Below are positions 47,123 to 61,375 of a stretch of 64,000 nt of DNA, in pieces (the stretch's first letter is position 1; every line of letters starts with the position of its first letter). The stretch covers positions 9,710,713 through 9,774,712 of the forward strand of contig NC_054081.1 of the NCBI RefSeq assembly GCF_017562075.2, written 5' to 3'. The translations under genes were made by a program, and so were the position numbers. A model generated the notes under the pieces. It was given only the letters and a program-made list of their open reading frames with translations, was not told where the DNA came from and searched no databases. This DNA is from Anopheles merus (Eukaryota; Arthropoda; Insecta; Diptera; Culicidae).

Positions 47123-47326
47123 CAACAACAAAAAAACACTTCACCACATCCATCCACGTAAACGACATTCCGGCCGCCGAGACAGCTTGCGCTCGCTTGT
47201 AAAGACATACAGCAAGAACACAGGCAACAACGAGGCTCTGCGTATCAGTTTTTTTTTTTTCAAATCCGAATCCTTCCTTCCCGGTCAACTTACCGCCCAA
47301 TCAACCCAATCAAAATGCCGAAATCA
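47123..47326 (+). CDS. Possible first coding exon (M-P-K-S) of a gene continuing beyond the window
   Basis: An acceptor (TTCATCTTATTTTAG, ending 47122) is followed by about 190 bases of leader-like DNA. Then comes an ATG at 47315 in a good insect context (ATCAAAATGCC) and, after four codons, a consensus donor (TCA/GTAAGT at 47327). The coding part is 47315-47326. No downstream exon can be assigned, so the product is unknown. It may share a gene with the possible first exon at 58468. The evidence is start context and splice signals only. Confidence 0.3.
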
Positions 47327-50300
47327 GTAAGTACACAAGCATTCCTTTCTTTTTGGTTACATTTACTATTCTCTCTGCGAGTTACGCTCGCCAATTCTTC
47401 TGCCGTACGGTTGCTTCCCGGCGAATCTCCGGAGCAGCAAAGACAGTTCGCATAAAAATGCAATGTTTATCGCCAGGCACAAGGCTCTATTGCGCTCAGA
47501 TAGGCGCAAAGCCGTCATCTTGCATAAGACTCGACGGTGAAAGGGGGAGCTCGCTTTAAACGCTGTTGTCCTATTGAGTATTGAGTACGTGCTACTGCTA
47601 GCAAATTAAGAGATCAATCCAAATGCTAATCAAGAAAGTGTGCATTCGCAGCAAAAAAAAAAAGAGCGGATAAATCAAATATAAGGGGGGGCACTCTTTT
47701 GGGCTTTTGGCGGTGGTGAAATTCCGACCCAGGAAGAGCGCACTGCGCACAATGCCGTGTGCCTTCCTCGTCGGTTCGGCATAGTAACGTAACGAAGGGA
47801 GCGCGGCGATTTGAATAGTCAATCGGAAGTGGTCTGCCGTGTGTGTGTGTCTCCAGGGTTGTGGAAAGGATGGGGTAGAAGACGGCACCCCTCAAGTATC
47901 ATCATCGTTGTTGCGGTTGTTGCGCGAACCTGCTAGCACTAAACCAACCCCTCGTACCTGGCGTGCGTGCGTAAAATCGGCAGGGTTTCTCTTTTGCTTT
48001 GTTTTGATTGTATCGGAAAGCAATAAAAAAACACACACACACACACACACACACTCCCAAACTACTACCGCGTGTGTAGAGTTTGTGGCATGGTTTCGAG
48101 ATTTCTACGGTTTGTGGGAAAAGCTTCGTCAAATTGTTTGATTTACTCTTTCGCGTGCAGACATAACATGAGCAGGCCGTTGGAGAGGGGTTTTAGGATG
48201 TTTACGGGTAAGTGTAGGGTAGAGGGAGAAGTTGTGTGATTTGCGGTAATGTCCCCCTGGCAGCGTGTGCTTGAAATGTCACATGCCCCCAACTTGTGAT
48301 AGCTGTGTGGTGCTCTACGCTCTTTAGAGATGTTCCTTGTATCACAATAATATCAAGAATTCATGTCCTCTGGAGCTGTCGGAACATTCTGACGCCCGCA
48401 ATGATAGTTCTTCAATATCTCTAGCAACTCTTGTAGATTTATGGTGCTCATTGATAGAGCCTGGTGAAATCTCAGAATGACTGTAATCGATAAGTTCCTA
48501 ATAACTCACGCCTGTAAGACGAAGCTCAAAAACACCTAAGGTCTGAGACTAGTTCTCAGCTCCCATTGACTGGATGTCTCCGACTGATGCAGACTAGTGA
48601 TGTCAGGCGGGAGAATCAGCTATCGCATGACTACTCCCCACTCCAAGCGTTACGTAACCGCTGGCGGGGAAGTACACAGTGGCAAACTATCACGTGTTCC
48701 ACTGTAAGCAACAAAGCTAGAAAACGACAACGACAAGCTCGTGAGAGGAAGAGTGAGGCAAAAGATGCAAATTAGTAGCATTAATCACCATCGTGTATCC
48801 GTCTGGGTGATGCACTCGTTGAATTTTCTGCTAGAATAACACCCGAGCGTGCGACTCCAGCCATTGGTTTGTTTATTCCAAATAATAATTCTGATATTGG
48901 CACAGTGCACGGAGAAACCATCATATTGGGACGATGCCAACCACTGCTACATCCTATCGATTGAAGTGGAAAACTTGGCAATCAAACGATGGTGGCTGGT
49001 AGCAGCACCACAGCACGACCTAAGGTTCTGCTGCAGCAGCACAGTAAGCCAATTAGTGCGGTCTACTGTCTGCGGAGTTGGGTGGACGTCACCATCGTCG
49101 CGGCGTAACACACATGCGTGCTGCGGCAGCGACAGCCAAACTCTGGCCGCAACTGTGTTCTGTCAAGTTAGCAAAAAAAAAAAAATACAAAACGACCCCC
49201 AACCACCCCGACGATGACGATCACCCGATTGACGTGTACAGGGCGCGCAGGCAAACGGATGTTTCATCTGTTAGCTTTGCGGCGCGTCACTGTTTGCTTA
49301 AGCGCTATTTGCTGTTTATAAAACGCGGCCCCGGCACTGTACTGATTCTGGCGATCGCGCACCATTGCTCACTGTTGTTGATCTACAAATTATCTTAAAA
49401 ATAGTCGGAGCCAGCAGTAAGCGCTTGAGACCCCGTACGTGTATATAGCAGCAGTGGCACCATGATGACGTGCGCTGGCAGCGTCCTTCTCCCGCCCGTG
49501 CAAACAGTAGCCGGCGCAGTTTCGGTAATGTCAAACCACCAAACGGCAGGCAATGCAAATACACTTCTTCTTCGCATATCTGGCCTAGTGCGATGCCTGT
49601 GGATGCTGTGGAAGGCAAGAGCGGTAGCGACGGAGGATTTACAATACAACAAGCGCGTTTTTTTTTCATTCTTTTCCACCTCCTATCCCCTACCCAGCAG
49701 CATTATGCAGTTCTGGGCTGCAGTGAAGAAAACGAATTAAAAACCGGTCGTTCCGGCCGTGGATGGTGGGTCGGAGTGGAGTGTGCTGCAACGGGAGTGG
49801 TCCAAGGACAGCAGCATTGTTTGCGAAGTCGCTGAAAGATTGGTACGCGAGAGGGTAACAGGGCGGAAAGCGGTGGGCTAGGAGGGAAGCAGGTTGGCAA
49901 AAGAATCACACACATCTTTTCCATGACATCATCATCGTCGTCACCTCTAGGCTCCGTTTGTTTGTACTTGTTTTCTTTTTCTACACCCGCACTCCCTCCC
50001 TTTCCCATCCACTGCCCTCATATGCGCGCTATTGCCTATTTTGGTGTGTGTGATTCATTGCCTGTCCCGTCCCGCGCCGGTCTCGCCAGTGGTTCACGTT
50101 GTCCATGTTGTGCACATGTGTTTTTTTTTATTTCTTCCTTTTTTAAACTGTGACCAAATGTTGCTGTGTGTACCATGCCACGCTGGCAGAAGAAAAATAA
50201 ATCGATAATAATGAGATCATTTTTGCGCTGAAAACGAACCGGCACTGACGGAGAAAGAGCAGGATCGAGAACGAGAGAGTGAGAGCGTGTGATTCAGACT

Positions 50301-50473
50301 CGGTGCGATGGGGGAGCACTAGAAATTAAACCCGGCATTAGGATCGATAGTCAACGCCATATTCTACCGCGAGGAGAAGCATTCGGAATTACGCTAAGAG
50401 TATTTTGGGATCTGCCGCATCGATAATCGATAAGGGATGGGAGAATGTGTTCGCTTAAATTTGGTCCGGCTTG

Positions 50474-50565
50474 CGAGCGGCTCGGTGGTCCAGTGGTAGA
50501 CACACCGGTTCATGCAATACCGAACGTGGATCGTTGCTCCTACCGACCACGCGTGTGACCCGTTC
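50474..50565 (+). repeat. tRNA-related SINE-like sequence
   Basis: CTCGGTGGTCCAGTGGTAGA is a good Pol III A-box match. GTGGATCGTTGCTCC about 45 bases later resembles a B box. It does not fold as a normal tRNA. Confidence 0.45.
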
Positions 50566-53500
50566 TTCCCCACATCCGTCCGACCTCTAAAACTTTTACA
50601 GTACTCCGACTAATGCCACAAAAACGAAGAACGTTTTGATTTTGTATTCTGGGAGAAAAAAGACCTCTTGCCAAACTCATCTTGTAGATGACGACAGGAC
50701 ATTTAATTAATATCTCTCAGTAAGCAAAAAACAACGAAGAGAAACGAAGTACAAGAAAGAAGCACAAAAAACATGTACAATATCAATATAACAATGGGTG
50801 TCCCCTTTGCACGCCCGAAACTAAAAAAGAGGTCAAGTATGTTTATTGAGCTTCTTCTCCCCTTTCTCCATTTGTGCTGTGCTAACGAGATTCTTTTTAT
50901 TATACCAATGGTTTGGTGCTGCAGCCGACGAAACATTGACAGAGAGAAGAACAAAAAAAAAGGTTCCTCAACCAATCATGACTCTTGTACAAGTAATAAT
51001 CCTGATAACCATCACTCTACCTCGAACAATATTTTCAATCGATTCGTATGGGGATTTTGGTACGTGTGTGTATGTTTGTTTGCTGTGATTTCCAGTCCAG
51101 CAGCTGCAATATATACTACAAGCCGATAGCGATAGAGAATGACCGGAAGAATGCTTCTTTCCATGTTGTTATTTTCCATGACCATGGTTTTCTGATGAAC
51201 CACATTTGATGCTTTGCTTTCAATTCACGTTGTTTTTTCCTGCATTTTAGGCAACAATGCGTAATTTGTCACAAAAGAGCAGTACAGGTTTGTACAATTT
51301 ATTGTCTACAGTTTCTCTAACAACATGCAAACAACCAATTTGCCTGTTAATGTCGACTAAACCGTCCAGCTAATCGACTGCCGTTGGGTTTACGCTAACG
51401 TAACGCTCTACAGCTACCGCTTTACGCACTTTACTGTTTTGTAGCCAGATTTACGGTGGGTACGAAATTTGAAACTAGTTTTTTGTCACTTACAGCAGGA
51501 AATGCACATCACATCCGCTCAGAACAGTCACTCATGAGACATCCAATCATCACACAACAATTCTTCACCCTGCTAGAGTGGCGGGAACAAAAAAAAAAAG
51601 TGTTGTCTCACAGCACAAAACTGGTACGCCGCAGTTTGCCTAGGCAGCCGGCCTGTTTTGTTATCTTATCAGTGTGTACTTCGCCCCCTTTCCTCCTCCT
51701 TCCACCCGATCAAACCCCTAGGGAGGCATACCGCAGTCTCAGAATCTCGGTTGTCGCTCGGTGGTGCAATCGAAAAACTCAGTTTTGCTTTCTCCAGCAC
51801 GAAAACTGACTGCCAAAGAACATTCCTTTGGACATTTTTTTTTTTCGTTTTTCAGGCAGCTTTTGGAGTCATTTTTTCCTGTATCACTCCACCTCTTTTT
51901 TTTTTATTTGACCCGGTGGAAATGGAATCTAAACACCACCATCGCCATTTTATGGTCGATACGCGTTAGTGTAGCGTTATTTGTTTTGTTTCTCTGCAGT
52001 TAAACAATCACTAATTCGTGACGACTTGCCCGATAACCTCGCGTTTGCGCTAATGGGTGTATGAACACACACACAAACTCGTGCTGCAGTTTCGGCTGGG
52101 AACCATGAGCTCACCCGAAATACTTAGTAGCACTTAGTAGGTTTGGGTGAAACGGGGGGCGGCGGTTTAGAGAGAGGGAGCAGAAAATTAGCAAAATGAG
52201 TCTCCCGCGAGGCCGCCAACCCGACCTGCCTGCGACTCCTGGTGGTGGTGGTGGTGATGATGGTGCGAGGGGTATCCATGTGATTACCCCGATTTCGTGC
52301 CGATCGTGTGCTGTCATCGTGGCGCCATCTGTCGGCCAGCACGCCGCCGGCGTCCGCCATTTGGGTAATATTAAGATTACCCCGGCGGTGATAAAATGGT
52401 CACCCCCCAAAACGTGCCTCGGATGTTGACCAGAGGTGGGGACGGGAGGGGGAGCTCTGTTTTATTTTCGTTTTCAGTACCTCCGAAGGACAACATCCTC
52501 CCCCGATAAAGCGGGCGTTGTATGTCATTTGCTGTGTCACTACTCTGCAACAGTTGTCATGCGGGGGGATTGCTAGCGTGTACGTGAGGTTTTGTTGGAT
52601 TTTTTTTCGCTGCCCCAACCCAAACGCAAACTGTCCGTGCCGCACAGATGAAGGCACGTAGAGAGGGTGTTCGATTTAGGCTAGCTAGTGCTGTTCCACT
52701 TTGCTATGCACACCTCACCCGAATGCGCGAAGTTGAGCTCATCTGCGCAGAATTGTTTACCGCAAACGAAGCAAACGACGAAACGGCAGCATGTGTGCGT
52801 GTCCGCCCGCGCGCTCAGCTACCAATTGTTGTGGGATTAGGATAGGGCATGGTGAAGGAAGTTGGCAGTAGGGGAAGGCAGATGGGAAGGCCCTTTACTA
52901 TTATTTTCTGCTGCTGCTGCTGCTGCTGCTGCGGTTTGGCTGCCGCGTGCATACGTAAACAATTCACGAGAGCGCAACAATGCCTCAATTATAATATTGC
53001 CGCTTACGGCCAGATTGTGTGCTGATAGAGTGATACTGCTGAGAGGGCGGGACGAGGGTCACACCAAACAGAGCCGTCGCCGTCGTCGCCGTCGGTTTTG
53101 CAGCTGCACTTGACCGCTGCACTAGCTGCATTCTCGCTCACTCTCGCGCGCGCACATCACATCAAACCCTCATACGACGCTGGGCGTCTACTGACAGGGT
53201 AGTGCGCGATGGCCGCCGCCGCTGAGGGGACGACGCAAAACGAGCAAAAGCGGAGGAAACAGTGCCCGGGGGTAACACGCCCCACGTGCCAGCAACAGCA
53301 GCGCATCTCAGCCTCATCTGGCACGCGCGCCCATCTGCTATATGGGCGCTTGAAGCACGTTCTGGGAGTCCAGGGTCAACCAGTGATTGTTTTGGTGAGG
53401 GGGGGGGGAAGAAAGGAAGGGAAGCAGTAGGTGCTCCCCCTCCCCGTGTGGAGGTTTTGCTGGCCGTGATGGGGCCGCAAAAAGAGTCCATGGCAATAGC

Positions 53501-56482
53501 ATCAGCACAAGGCAGATGCCATGGGCTTCTCTCCCACAACAACAACAACGGCAACAACGACCTCCAAACACAGACACACACACACACACACACACACCCA
53601 CCAAACCGGTGCTAATCTTGCGCGAATGCTAATTGTTTACTGCACGAAGATCGCACACGTGGTGTGTGTCTGCTGTGGAAGAAGCTACTCAAGAGAAGCT
53701 AAAAAGTTGGGGGATTGGGGGTATAGAGAGGGTGGAGCAAAACCCCAAGAACACTCTGGAAGAAGATGCGTGCGTAAAGTGACACTGAAACCAATAGAAA
53801 ACCCCGGATGCATTATTCATGCAAACTGTAAGGCCTAGCATGCCACAAAGTTGTGAACAGCAGTGACGTGTACAAGATTTTAGTCCTTCGAACCGGATTC
53901 TGGCAACAACCCAGGCCAACAGTGTGCGTCTGGTACCCTTTTTGTTGCTCCATTTTAAAGCAGTGGCTGTGGATTTTGGTTTTTGCTGCTGCTCGGTTGA
54001 TCCTTACCACGAGCCCACCACTGCCATGCCCCCTTCTTTCCTTCTTCCCATCCCATCTCCCTACGGGTGGCCCTGAGCTTTCCATTAGCGTGTTGCGCGA
54101 GCGTGGCGCATATAGATATACGTTTTACACCACACACAAACACACACACACACATACGTCATGTGATGACCCCGCTGGTCATGTCAGTTAGCCTTCGCGG
54201 CCGTTTTACATTGCTCCCTTAGATGCAGTGGCGGTGAGGCCGGTGTGGATGCATCTGGAAAGACGGGACAGCGTTGCGTCCGCGCTCTACAGGCATGATT
54301 TTTCACGATCGAGTCATAATAGCCGCTCGGTTGGAGGAGGGCCTGTTACCTGTTGTACAGCGTGATGGTTCGTTTTATTTCTCCACTTTTATGCCTGTCC
54401 ACTAAGAAATTGCTGAATAGGCTATTAACTTTTTTGTTTTGCGTGCTACATCTATCTCTATTCTAGTAGCAAGCGAGGCTGACCTCGAGCATGATAAGCA
54501 AGTTTGTGCTCACTGCTTAGTCGCTCCCAGAGTTCTATTGCAATGTTGTTTTTTTTCTTTTTGCTGCCTGCTCCGCTTCCCTTAAACGTTTTAGGCCTTG
54601 ATTTGAGTGCCTTCTCCTCCTCCGTCGACTAATTTTTGATGATGCGGCTTCCACATTAGGACTTCCGGCACTGGAATGTGCCGTTTAGCGTTAATTACCC
54701 CGGCTGCCATCTGTATCCAAGCTCTCGGGTTGGTCGGGTGGCAAGGGGTTTACGCACACGATTCAATCACTCCTAATGACGTAATAATTGCCTGACACTT
54801 TTCCTAATCACCCGCCGAGGGCAGTGTCGTGTACAGGTGCAAGGTGAGGCAGACGCTTTCTTTTTTTTTTTTGTTACCACTTTCACTCCCGCTGTTGAAA
54901 AGAAGCGCGCTCAAGTCGAGCCGGTAGCGATGGGTTGTGTTGATCGCTGTACGTCATCTAACCGTAATGCACTGTTGATGATGATGATGATGATGACGAC
55001 GACGGGTCTATACTTAATGGTGACGCAAATATCATACCCGTGTACTCGGTTCTCTTATCTGGTGGTGACATGCGGGACGCAACGTCGCACACACACGTCA
55101 TGCAGATGTGCTAGCCCGTTTTTGCACGGTTTTTAATGAAGTTCTGCTCGCCTTCCAAGGTTTCTCGCCTTATTTGTCTTATTTTTTGCTTGCTTTCGGG
55201 AATGAAAAAACCAAAAATGAAGATTAGCCTTATTTTTTGCACTTTGCTCGAGAGCGTTACGTTTCACTGCAGCTAGAAGTTATCTTACATCTATTCGATC
55301 TTATGGTCGAATGCTTATATTGAAGCACACAAAAAAAAAATTAAATACGTACGCTATCGAGCCTCGAGTAAAGCCAACATGGCGACGGCAAACCGTTCGT
55401 TTCTCTTCGACTTACGGTTGACAACGGGCTCGTCGCTTGCGATCTCGTTGCAGTTTCTCGAATTGCTTGGTGTGCGCCGTAGCGATACGGTAAGTGCCGC
55501 CGGGTAAGATGAGATCTCTCTCAGCAGCAGCGACAGTACCGGAGAAGAAGGTTGAGAAGGTTGAGAGGCTAACCACCGCGCGCTCCACTCGTGTCCGGTC
55601 CGAGCATAATGGTGTAACGCTGCGTATAACGCTTTCGCACGCGCTATCGTCTGTGATATACCGGTCGGGTGAAGACACACTCACACTAACGACCCGTGTG
55701 CGGGGGGTAGTTAGAATTTCCCTCTCCTTCATCCCTGGTTGCGTATGCTTGTGCTTATGACAGACGCATGTGTGTGTGTGTGTTTGCGAATGCGTTACTT
55801 CCCTTACAGAGGAGGGTCGATATTGAGCCAGGGCCCGGGGTTGCGTTTCTAGCGTTGTCGGCATTTTGCGTCAGTTCTTGCGCAGCCCTCGAAGATTACG
55901 GACAGCAGCAACGGTGTGTGTGTATATACGCGCTTCGTATTGTATGCTCGGTCGGGAGTGTCTGTGTGGAGGGAGAGGGGGGATTTTTTTCCCTTAGTGC
56001 GTGTGCGGCGATGGTGTACCCCTTACCTAACCTACCCGGCAGAGAGGCGAGAGGATGCTTTTGACAAAACGGCTCATTTCATATGTGAAATGCGCTAAAA
56101 CACGTGTGCTTCCGCGAGGGAAGGTTGAGTCGGCAGCAAGAAGAAGAAGCCTTACTAGTTGTGCTACGAAAAAGCCCTACGCGGTCGTGTGCAAACTGGT
56201 CTTTTCGTTCCCTTTTTTTATTGGTGTGTGTGTGCAAACTCTTCACATGACAAAGTGAAGGAATTAAGAGTGGCTCAAGGGGATCTTGCGGAATGTAAAA
56301 TAGAATGGAAAGAGAGATGTAGTGAGATGTTTGCGAGAGTGAAATGATGTGATGGAATGTAGAATTCACGTTTGTACATTATAGATGTCTTATAGTACTA
56401 TGGTAGCTTGAAAGAATATGAGCATGCACTGCAATCAATTTTGGAAACAGTAGGACCTCCTCCAACGTGAGATGCAACGAAG

Positions 56483-56560
56483 CAGCTCCATGGTCTAATG
56501 GTAGTCGCGTCGATTGGCACAAAAGCTGGACGTGGTTCGTTTCTCATCTGTGAACTGTCG
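56483..56560 (+). repeat. tRNA-related SINE-like sequence
   Basis: AGCTCCATGGTCTAATGGTA (A box) followed by ACGTGGTTCGTTTCTC (B box), with tRNA-like spacing. The stems of a tRNA are not preserved, so it is a SINE head rather than a tRNA gene. Confidence 0.5.
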
Positions 56561-57900
56561 TCGTCACCTCCGTAGCCAGTCAAAAGCCATAGGGGTGTAT
56601 GATGGCCGTGTTTTCGTGTTAGTGTCACTAACACTCTATGAGAAAGAACAATAAGACAGGCAAATTTTATTATAGAGTGAGTCAGCAGCTGACACTCACT
56701 GAATATGTAAGCACACCACGTCAAGCAACACTCAAGTAAAAGTCAGTGGGGAATAAAATGTATTGTGTTTGTTGTTACACACGCTGTCGTTGTTGGCCAT
56801 TAGCAGGCTTTCGAGTTGCTTTGTGTGGTGCACCTGTCTACCTGTCTGGACACGACCCTCCTCGTCCCCGTTCCCGTACTTTTTTCCCCCTTTTCTATCT
56901 GTTCTCCGTCATGTACTTCTTCGCGTTGGACACGCACACAAAGGATAGTGTTTTTTAGGCCTGCGGTATCTCTGTTGCAGCGCTTTTGCTGGAGAGATGA
57001 CGACGAGATACACCGGTGGTGGATGACCCATCCCTGTGTCCAGCTTCTTCCAGGTGTGCTCACCTGGCTGGGGACTCTTCTGCTGCGATCTCGCTCGCTC
57101 GCTCTCTATCTCTCGCACGGCATACTGCTACTGCTGGGGGTTTCTCTCGTTGAAAGGATGAGACACCGCGCGCGCGATCCAGCCACACCGCAGGGGAAAG
57201 CTGTTGTAAACGAAGGTTCAAAAGGGAACGCATTTTTGATTCCCTCGCTCTCTCTTTCTCTCTGTCTCTAAACTTTTTGGTTAAAAGAATTGCACTCGTG
57301 ATAAGTTTATGTTTTCCCAAGCGTGCGGGCCAGTTTTGAATGTGTTGATCAAGCGATTCTTCCTCTCAGTGTCGGTCGCCTCTCGTGCTTGCACTTGCTC
57401 TCTGCTCGTGGAACCCGCTTCGAAAGAGAGAGAGAGAGCGGAACCAAATTTGAATGCGCTTTTCAAACGGTCAAAAAACGGAACAAACGACGTTTGGTTT
57501 GGCGCTGCGCGTCATCGTCCATTTCGCAGTGTTTGAAACAGCAGCAGTTGGTGTCTACACTTCTCTACCAATACGGGAGCTGGGTAACAGGTGCGCTTGG
57601 GTGATTACTACTAGAATCGTTGCCCTCTCATCCTCTCTCTGTCTCTCTCTTAATCTTTCTGGTTGTGGACACCCGCCGCACAACGTACACAGACACTCAC
57701 CGGGAAAGGTGTAGTACTGGATACTAAAATTTTACTACCCGTCTATCAACAGTGTATTTGAGCGTGTGTGTGTGTGAGAGAGTGTATTCTCCTTAGTGTT
57801 TTCCCAGCTGGTATTTTCGGAGGCAACGATCGTTCTATTTCGTAGGTTAGAACTGTCCGCCTGCCAGAGAGCTGAAGAGAGCCGCATCTGTGCCGCTGTG

Positions 57901-58488
57901 TTTGTGTGCGCGCGTGTGTGTGTGACTTTGTGTGAACAGTGCGGGTGAGAGAGCGCATTGGCAGCAAAAATACACACCCGCGGTCAAAGAGCCCAGCAGA
58001 GTTCTCTCTACGACCAGTTCATCTTCATCAACGCTTCATCGACGCGCTCCTTCTTCAATCAGCCAACCAGTGTGTCGTCCAGCAAACACAGGCGCCGCCA
58101 TCGATCAGTACATCCATCGTCCTCTACCTTCCCGCAACCCATCGCACTACTCGTTGAACCGCAAACAAGTGTTCTCCGGGTGTGTGTTTGTGTGTGATAC
58201 GGCTACTACCTCTACTGCTGGCGTGTGTGTAGCGATTCTGACAATAGTGCGCGCGAGTGTGCACCCCCTAGTCCAGTGTCTCTGCTGCTGCTCACGTGTG
58301 TGCGGTGTGTGACATCGGCATTTTGTGTTTTTGCTGCGCGCTCCACTCTAGATTGCAATCATCCTCCGAGCCTCTTAGTGCGCGTGCAGATAGCTTAACA
58401 AAAAGAACGCAACTGGTGTGTCGCCTTTACTTCTTCGCACAGCAACACCATCCCGTACGCCGAAAAAATGGTTGCGAGCAGTAAAATG
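57901..58488 (+). CDS. Possible first exon (M-V-A-S-S-K-M) of a gene continuing beyond the window
   Basis: A GC-balanced, leader-like stretch ends in an ATG at 58468 in context CGAAAAAATGG. It has seven codons and a consensus donor (ATG/GTAAGC at 58489). The coding part is 58468-58488; the left limit of the exon is a guess. The product is unknown, since no later exon is visible by 64000. It could be an alternative first exon of the same gene as 47315. Confidence 0.28.
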
Positions 58489-59112
58489 GTAAGCGGGTTT
58501 TGTGTGTGTGTTTTTTTTTAAATATTTTCGTGCGTTTTTTGGCAGGTTTTTTCGCGTTTTGGTTTTGTTTTGGCTGCAAAAGAGTGTGTGTGTTTTGTAC
58601 ACCTGAAGAGGAAGGCGCGTGCCAAAATCTTAAATTGAGGTTAACTTCTTGCGTGTTTTTTTTCTGTTCGTTATTACACTTGTATCCCAGACGCGTGGAT
58701 AAATTGTGTTTCTCCAGATGTATGTAAAAAAGTAAAGATTGCAAAATTATCTCTCAAACGCACTCCATTGCCTAAATATTTGCTAAGTTCGCACCATGGC
58801 GCAAACAAGAAAAAAGTATGCGTCTCCTCCAGCCAAATAAAATGGCAGCTGCTGCTGCTGGTTGTGTGTTGAGCGAGCGATCGCGCGACGCCGAAATTCT
58901 GTTCTGCACGCTGTTGCGCGTAATACTTGTGTGTGTGTGCGAAAAAGAACAGCCGTATGGGTTTTTTTTTTGACAAGGTGTGTGTGCCTTCCTGTGAGGT
59001 CCTAACCAAATGCACGGGCATGTTGTAGCCTGGTGGGAATGGCGATACGAAGAAGATGTGCAACGCGCGTTTTTGCAGTGAAAAAAGTGCACCACCCGAT
59101 GGTGTGTGTGTG

Positions 59113-59272
<160 letters not shown>

Positions 59273-59849
59273 ATTTCTTTGTTTCTCTGTTTCTTGGTGG
59301 CCAAGCAAACGGCGTCACCTTGGAGCCCTTTTTGTGCAAGCTTCACTTCGTGTGTTCTCACCCCAAAGCCCAAACCGGTTAAATTGAAAGGGAAACCCGT
59401 GTTGGTGCGGAAGAGAACGAACCGATGGGAAGGGAAAAGGCCAACTTTCCTGTGCGGTTTGGTAGCATGGCGTTGGAACTAATCCCAGCACGTCTGCCTT
59501 GGTTCTCTCTCTCTTGTTTTGCCCTTGTTCTCTCACTCTCTCGTTTACGAACCGGATGCTGGAGAGGCAGAACCTTGAACAATTTGTGAGCCTAACGGAG
59601 CAAGAATATGGTGTCCCGTGTACATCCCGCCAACTACAGACACAGACACATTTTTTTCTTTTTCAGTTTTACGAATGCTTCGAATCCCCAACGTGGTGTG
59701 GGTACAACAACGTGCGGGATGGCAGGGTTTCTTCGTTTCCTTGTCGGAGGACGATGGATACTCTTTTTTTTAATTATATTTTAGACATATTCTTTAGCAT
59801 ATCACTGTACAAATTCTGCTAAAATTCCTATGTTATTTGATATGCCCCA

Positions 59850-60340
59850 CATGGATCCGATCGTAACTGGAACTGTATAGCTTCCAGACCAGGTTCAAGT
59901 TTCCAGTACTTCTAAGCTAATTCCTACGCTGCATTGGGATTGCCAGGTATGGTTTGGTGACCAACAGAATTAGGTACTCGAATCGAACTAATACTGTATC
60001 TGTTAGATTCCGAAACCAAGTTCAAATTTCGTTCCATATCCAGTATTACGCTATTTCCTACGCTACACATGTTCTGCCGACTATGGTTTTGTCGTAACTG
60101 TATTTGGAACTGTTTCGGTTCCAGACCCAGTACTGGATCGATATGAGTTACTTATAAGCTCCAGGATAGGTATGGGCTAATAATCGGATTTAAGTAGGTT
60201 TGGCTCCAAGGTTTCAAGACTGATTCATGATCAGTTCCAGGATCGGTATGGGTTCAGTATCAGTTCCAGGTCCTGGATGGGTTCAAGATTGGCTACTGGT
60301 TACAGGGCCGATATGGGTTTGGTTTAGGATTCTCACGGAG
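59850..60340. repeat. Diverged tandem/dispersed repeat (TTCCAGACCAGGTTCAAG type)
   Basis: A segment with TTCCAGACCAGGTTCAAG, AATTCCTACGCTGCAT and GGTATGGTTTGGTGACC is followed about 127 bases on by TTCCGAAACCAAGTTCAA, ATTTCCTACGCTACA and ACTATGGTTTTGTCG. A third region has GGTTCCAG and ATGGGTTCA motifs. It looks like an old, decayed repeat. Confidence 0.45.
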
Positions 60341-61289
60341 TCATCATCTGATCCTCATTTTTATTGGGTTTCGAGGCCCCATTATTTCGGCGTACTTCTG
60401 TACCCTTTTCAACTAGTTGTAAACAAAATATTGTCTGTGAAAAGAACTATTATACAAACTCAACGATTACACGATATGACGGATGGAGGAGGTGCACAAT
60501 CTCTCATAATTACGCACCCAACCTGAACACATGCCCATGAACTCTTCTGTCGTCCGCTAATGTATCTGCTATTAGTCTGACAGGCTCTTAATTTTCGTAA
60601 AAAATGGCATTTTTATTGTAGCCCTAAAACACACACACACACACAGATATTTGGAAGTAAAAGTCGGAAAATCGAAAAAACACCTGCGTGCTTTGGGGCA
60701 GTCGCACTAAATCCGGCGGTCGTCCGTGACGTACTTTACCGTTGATTGCACAACAATACAAGCATGCACACACAAAAACACACACACACGCATACCGAAT
60801 GGGTCAGAATTGGCATTAGATGGAAAAACGACAGCAAAAAAAAGAAGAAAAAAACAATCCCATCAAATGGGTGGCATCAAAGAGGAGAGCCGCGCCCCAT
60901 TCGTAACCTTGGGCTCGTTTTATTCCGGGGTGCCACAATAAAGTTCATATTATGAGGGCGAACGTGACGGCGACGATAGGCGTGTGCCAGCCGGCAGTGG
61001 GAGACATATTTGGGCGATAAATCATTCGGTCGTATCATCATACCCCCGTTGGTTCGAAATCGTGGGTTAACTATCAGATAACCAGATTGGGGACTTGTAA
61101 TTGTAAAAAGTCCGTAAACGTGATAGAGTGTGTTCCATATTAGCCGTACTTAGGCTTACTTAATGCTATTTGCTGGTTTAATTCCTTCGCTTATCGCGGA
61201 AGAAAGGTCGCTTCTTCCAAGAAATTGCGTGCCACATCACTAGCGGTGGATATTTAATTTTCCCTCGTAGAAAGTAGTTGAGAGAGAGA

Positions 61290-61375
61290 GAATCCGAGAC
61301 GAGAATTGAACTCCATCCGGCGGTATCATTTTTTGGATGCTGACACGTTAATACATTCGACCGTCGGGTCATGGC
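61290..61375 (-). repeat. tRNA-related SINE-like sequence
   Basis: Read on the minus strand, CGACGGTCGAATGTATTAAC (A-box region) is followed by CGGATGGAGTTCAATTCTCG, which contains a B-box-like GTTCAATTC. Folding as a tRNA is not preserved. Confidence 0.4.

Larger units (their letters stand above)
47327..57900. other. Gene-free stretch, probably intron or intergenic
   Basis: No exon is recognised. Contents are simple repeats (CA at 48029-48054 and 53570-53600, GCT at 52911-52932, ATG at 54976-54994), tRNA-like SINE pieces at 50474 and 56483, and otherwise unique-looking DNA. If the 47.3-kb start is real, this would be intron. Confidence 0.45.

Noticed and set aside
52911..52932. GCT repeat as a coding poly-Ala/poly-Leu
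   Set aside because: A short trinucleotide microsatellite with no surrounding coding signal.
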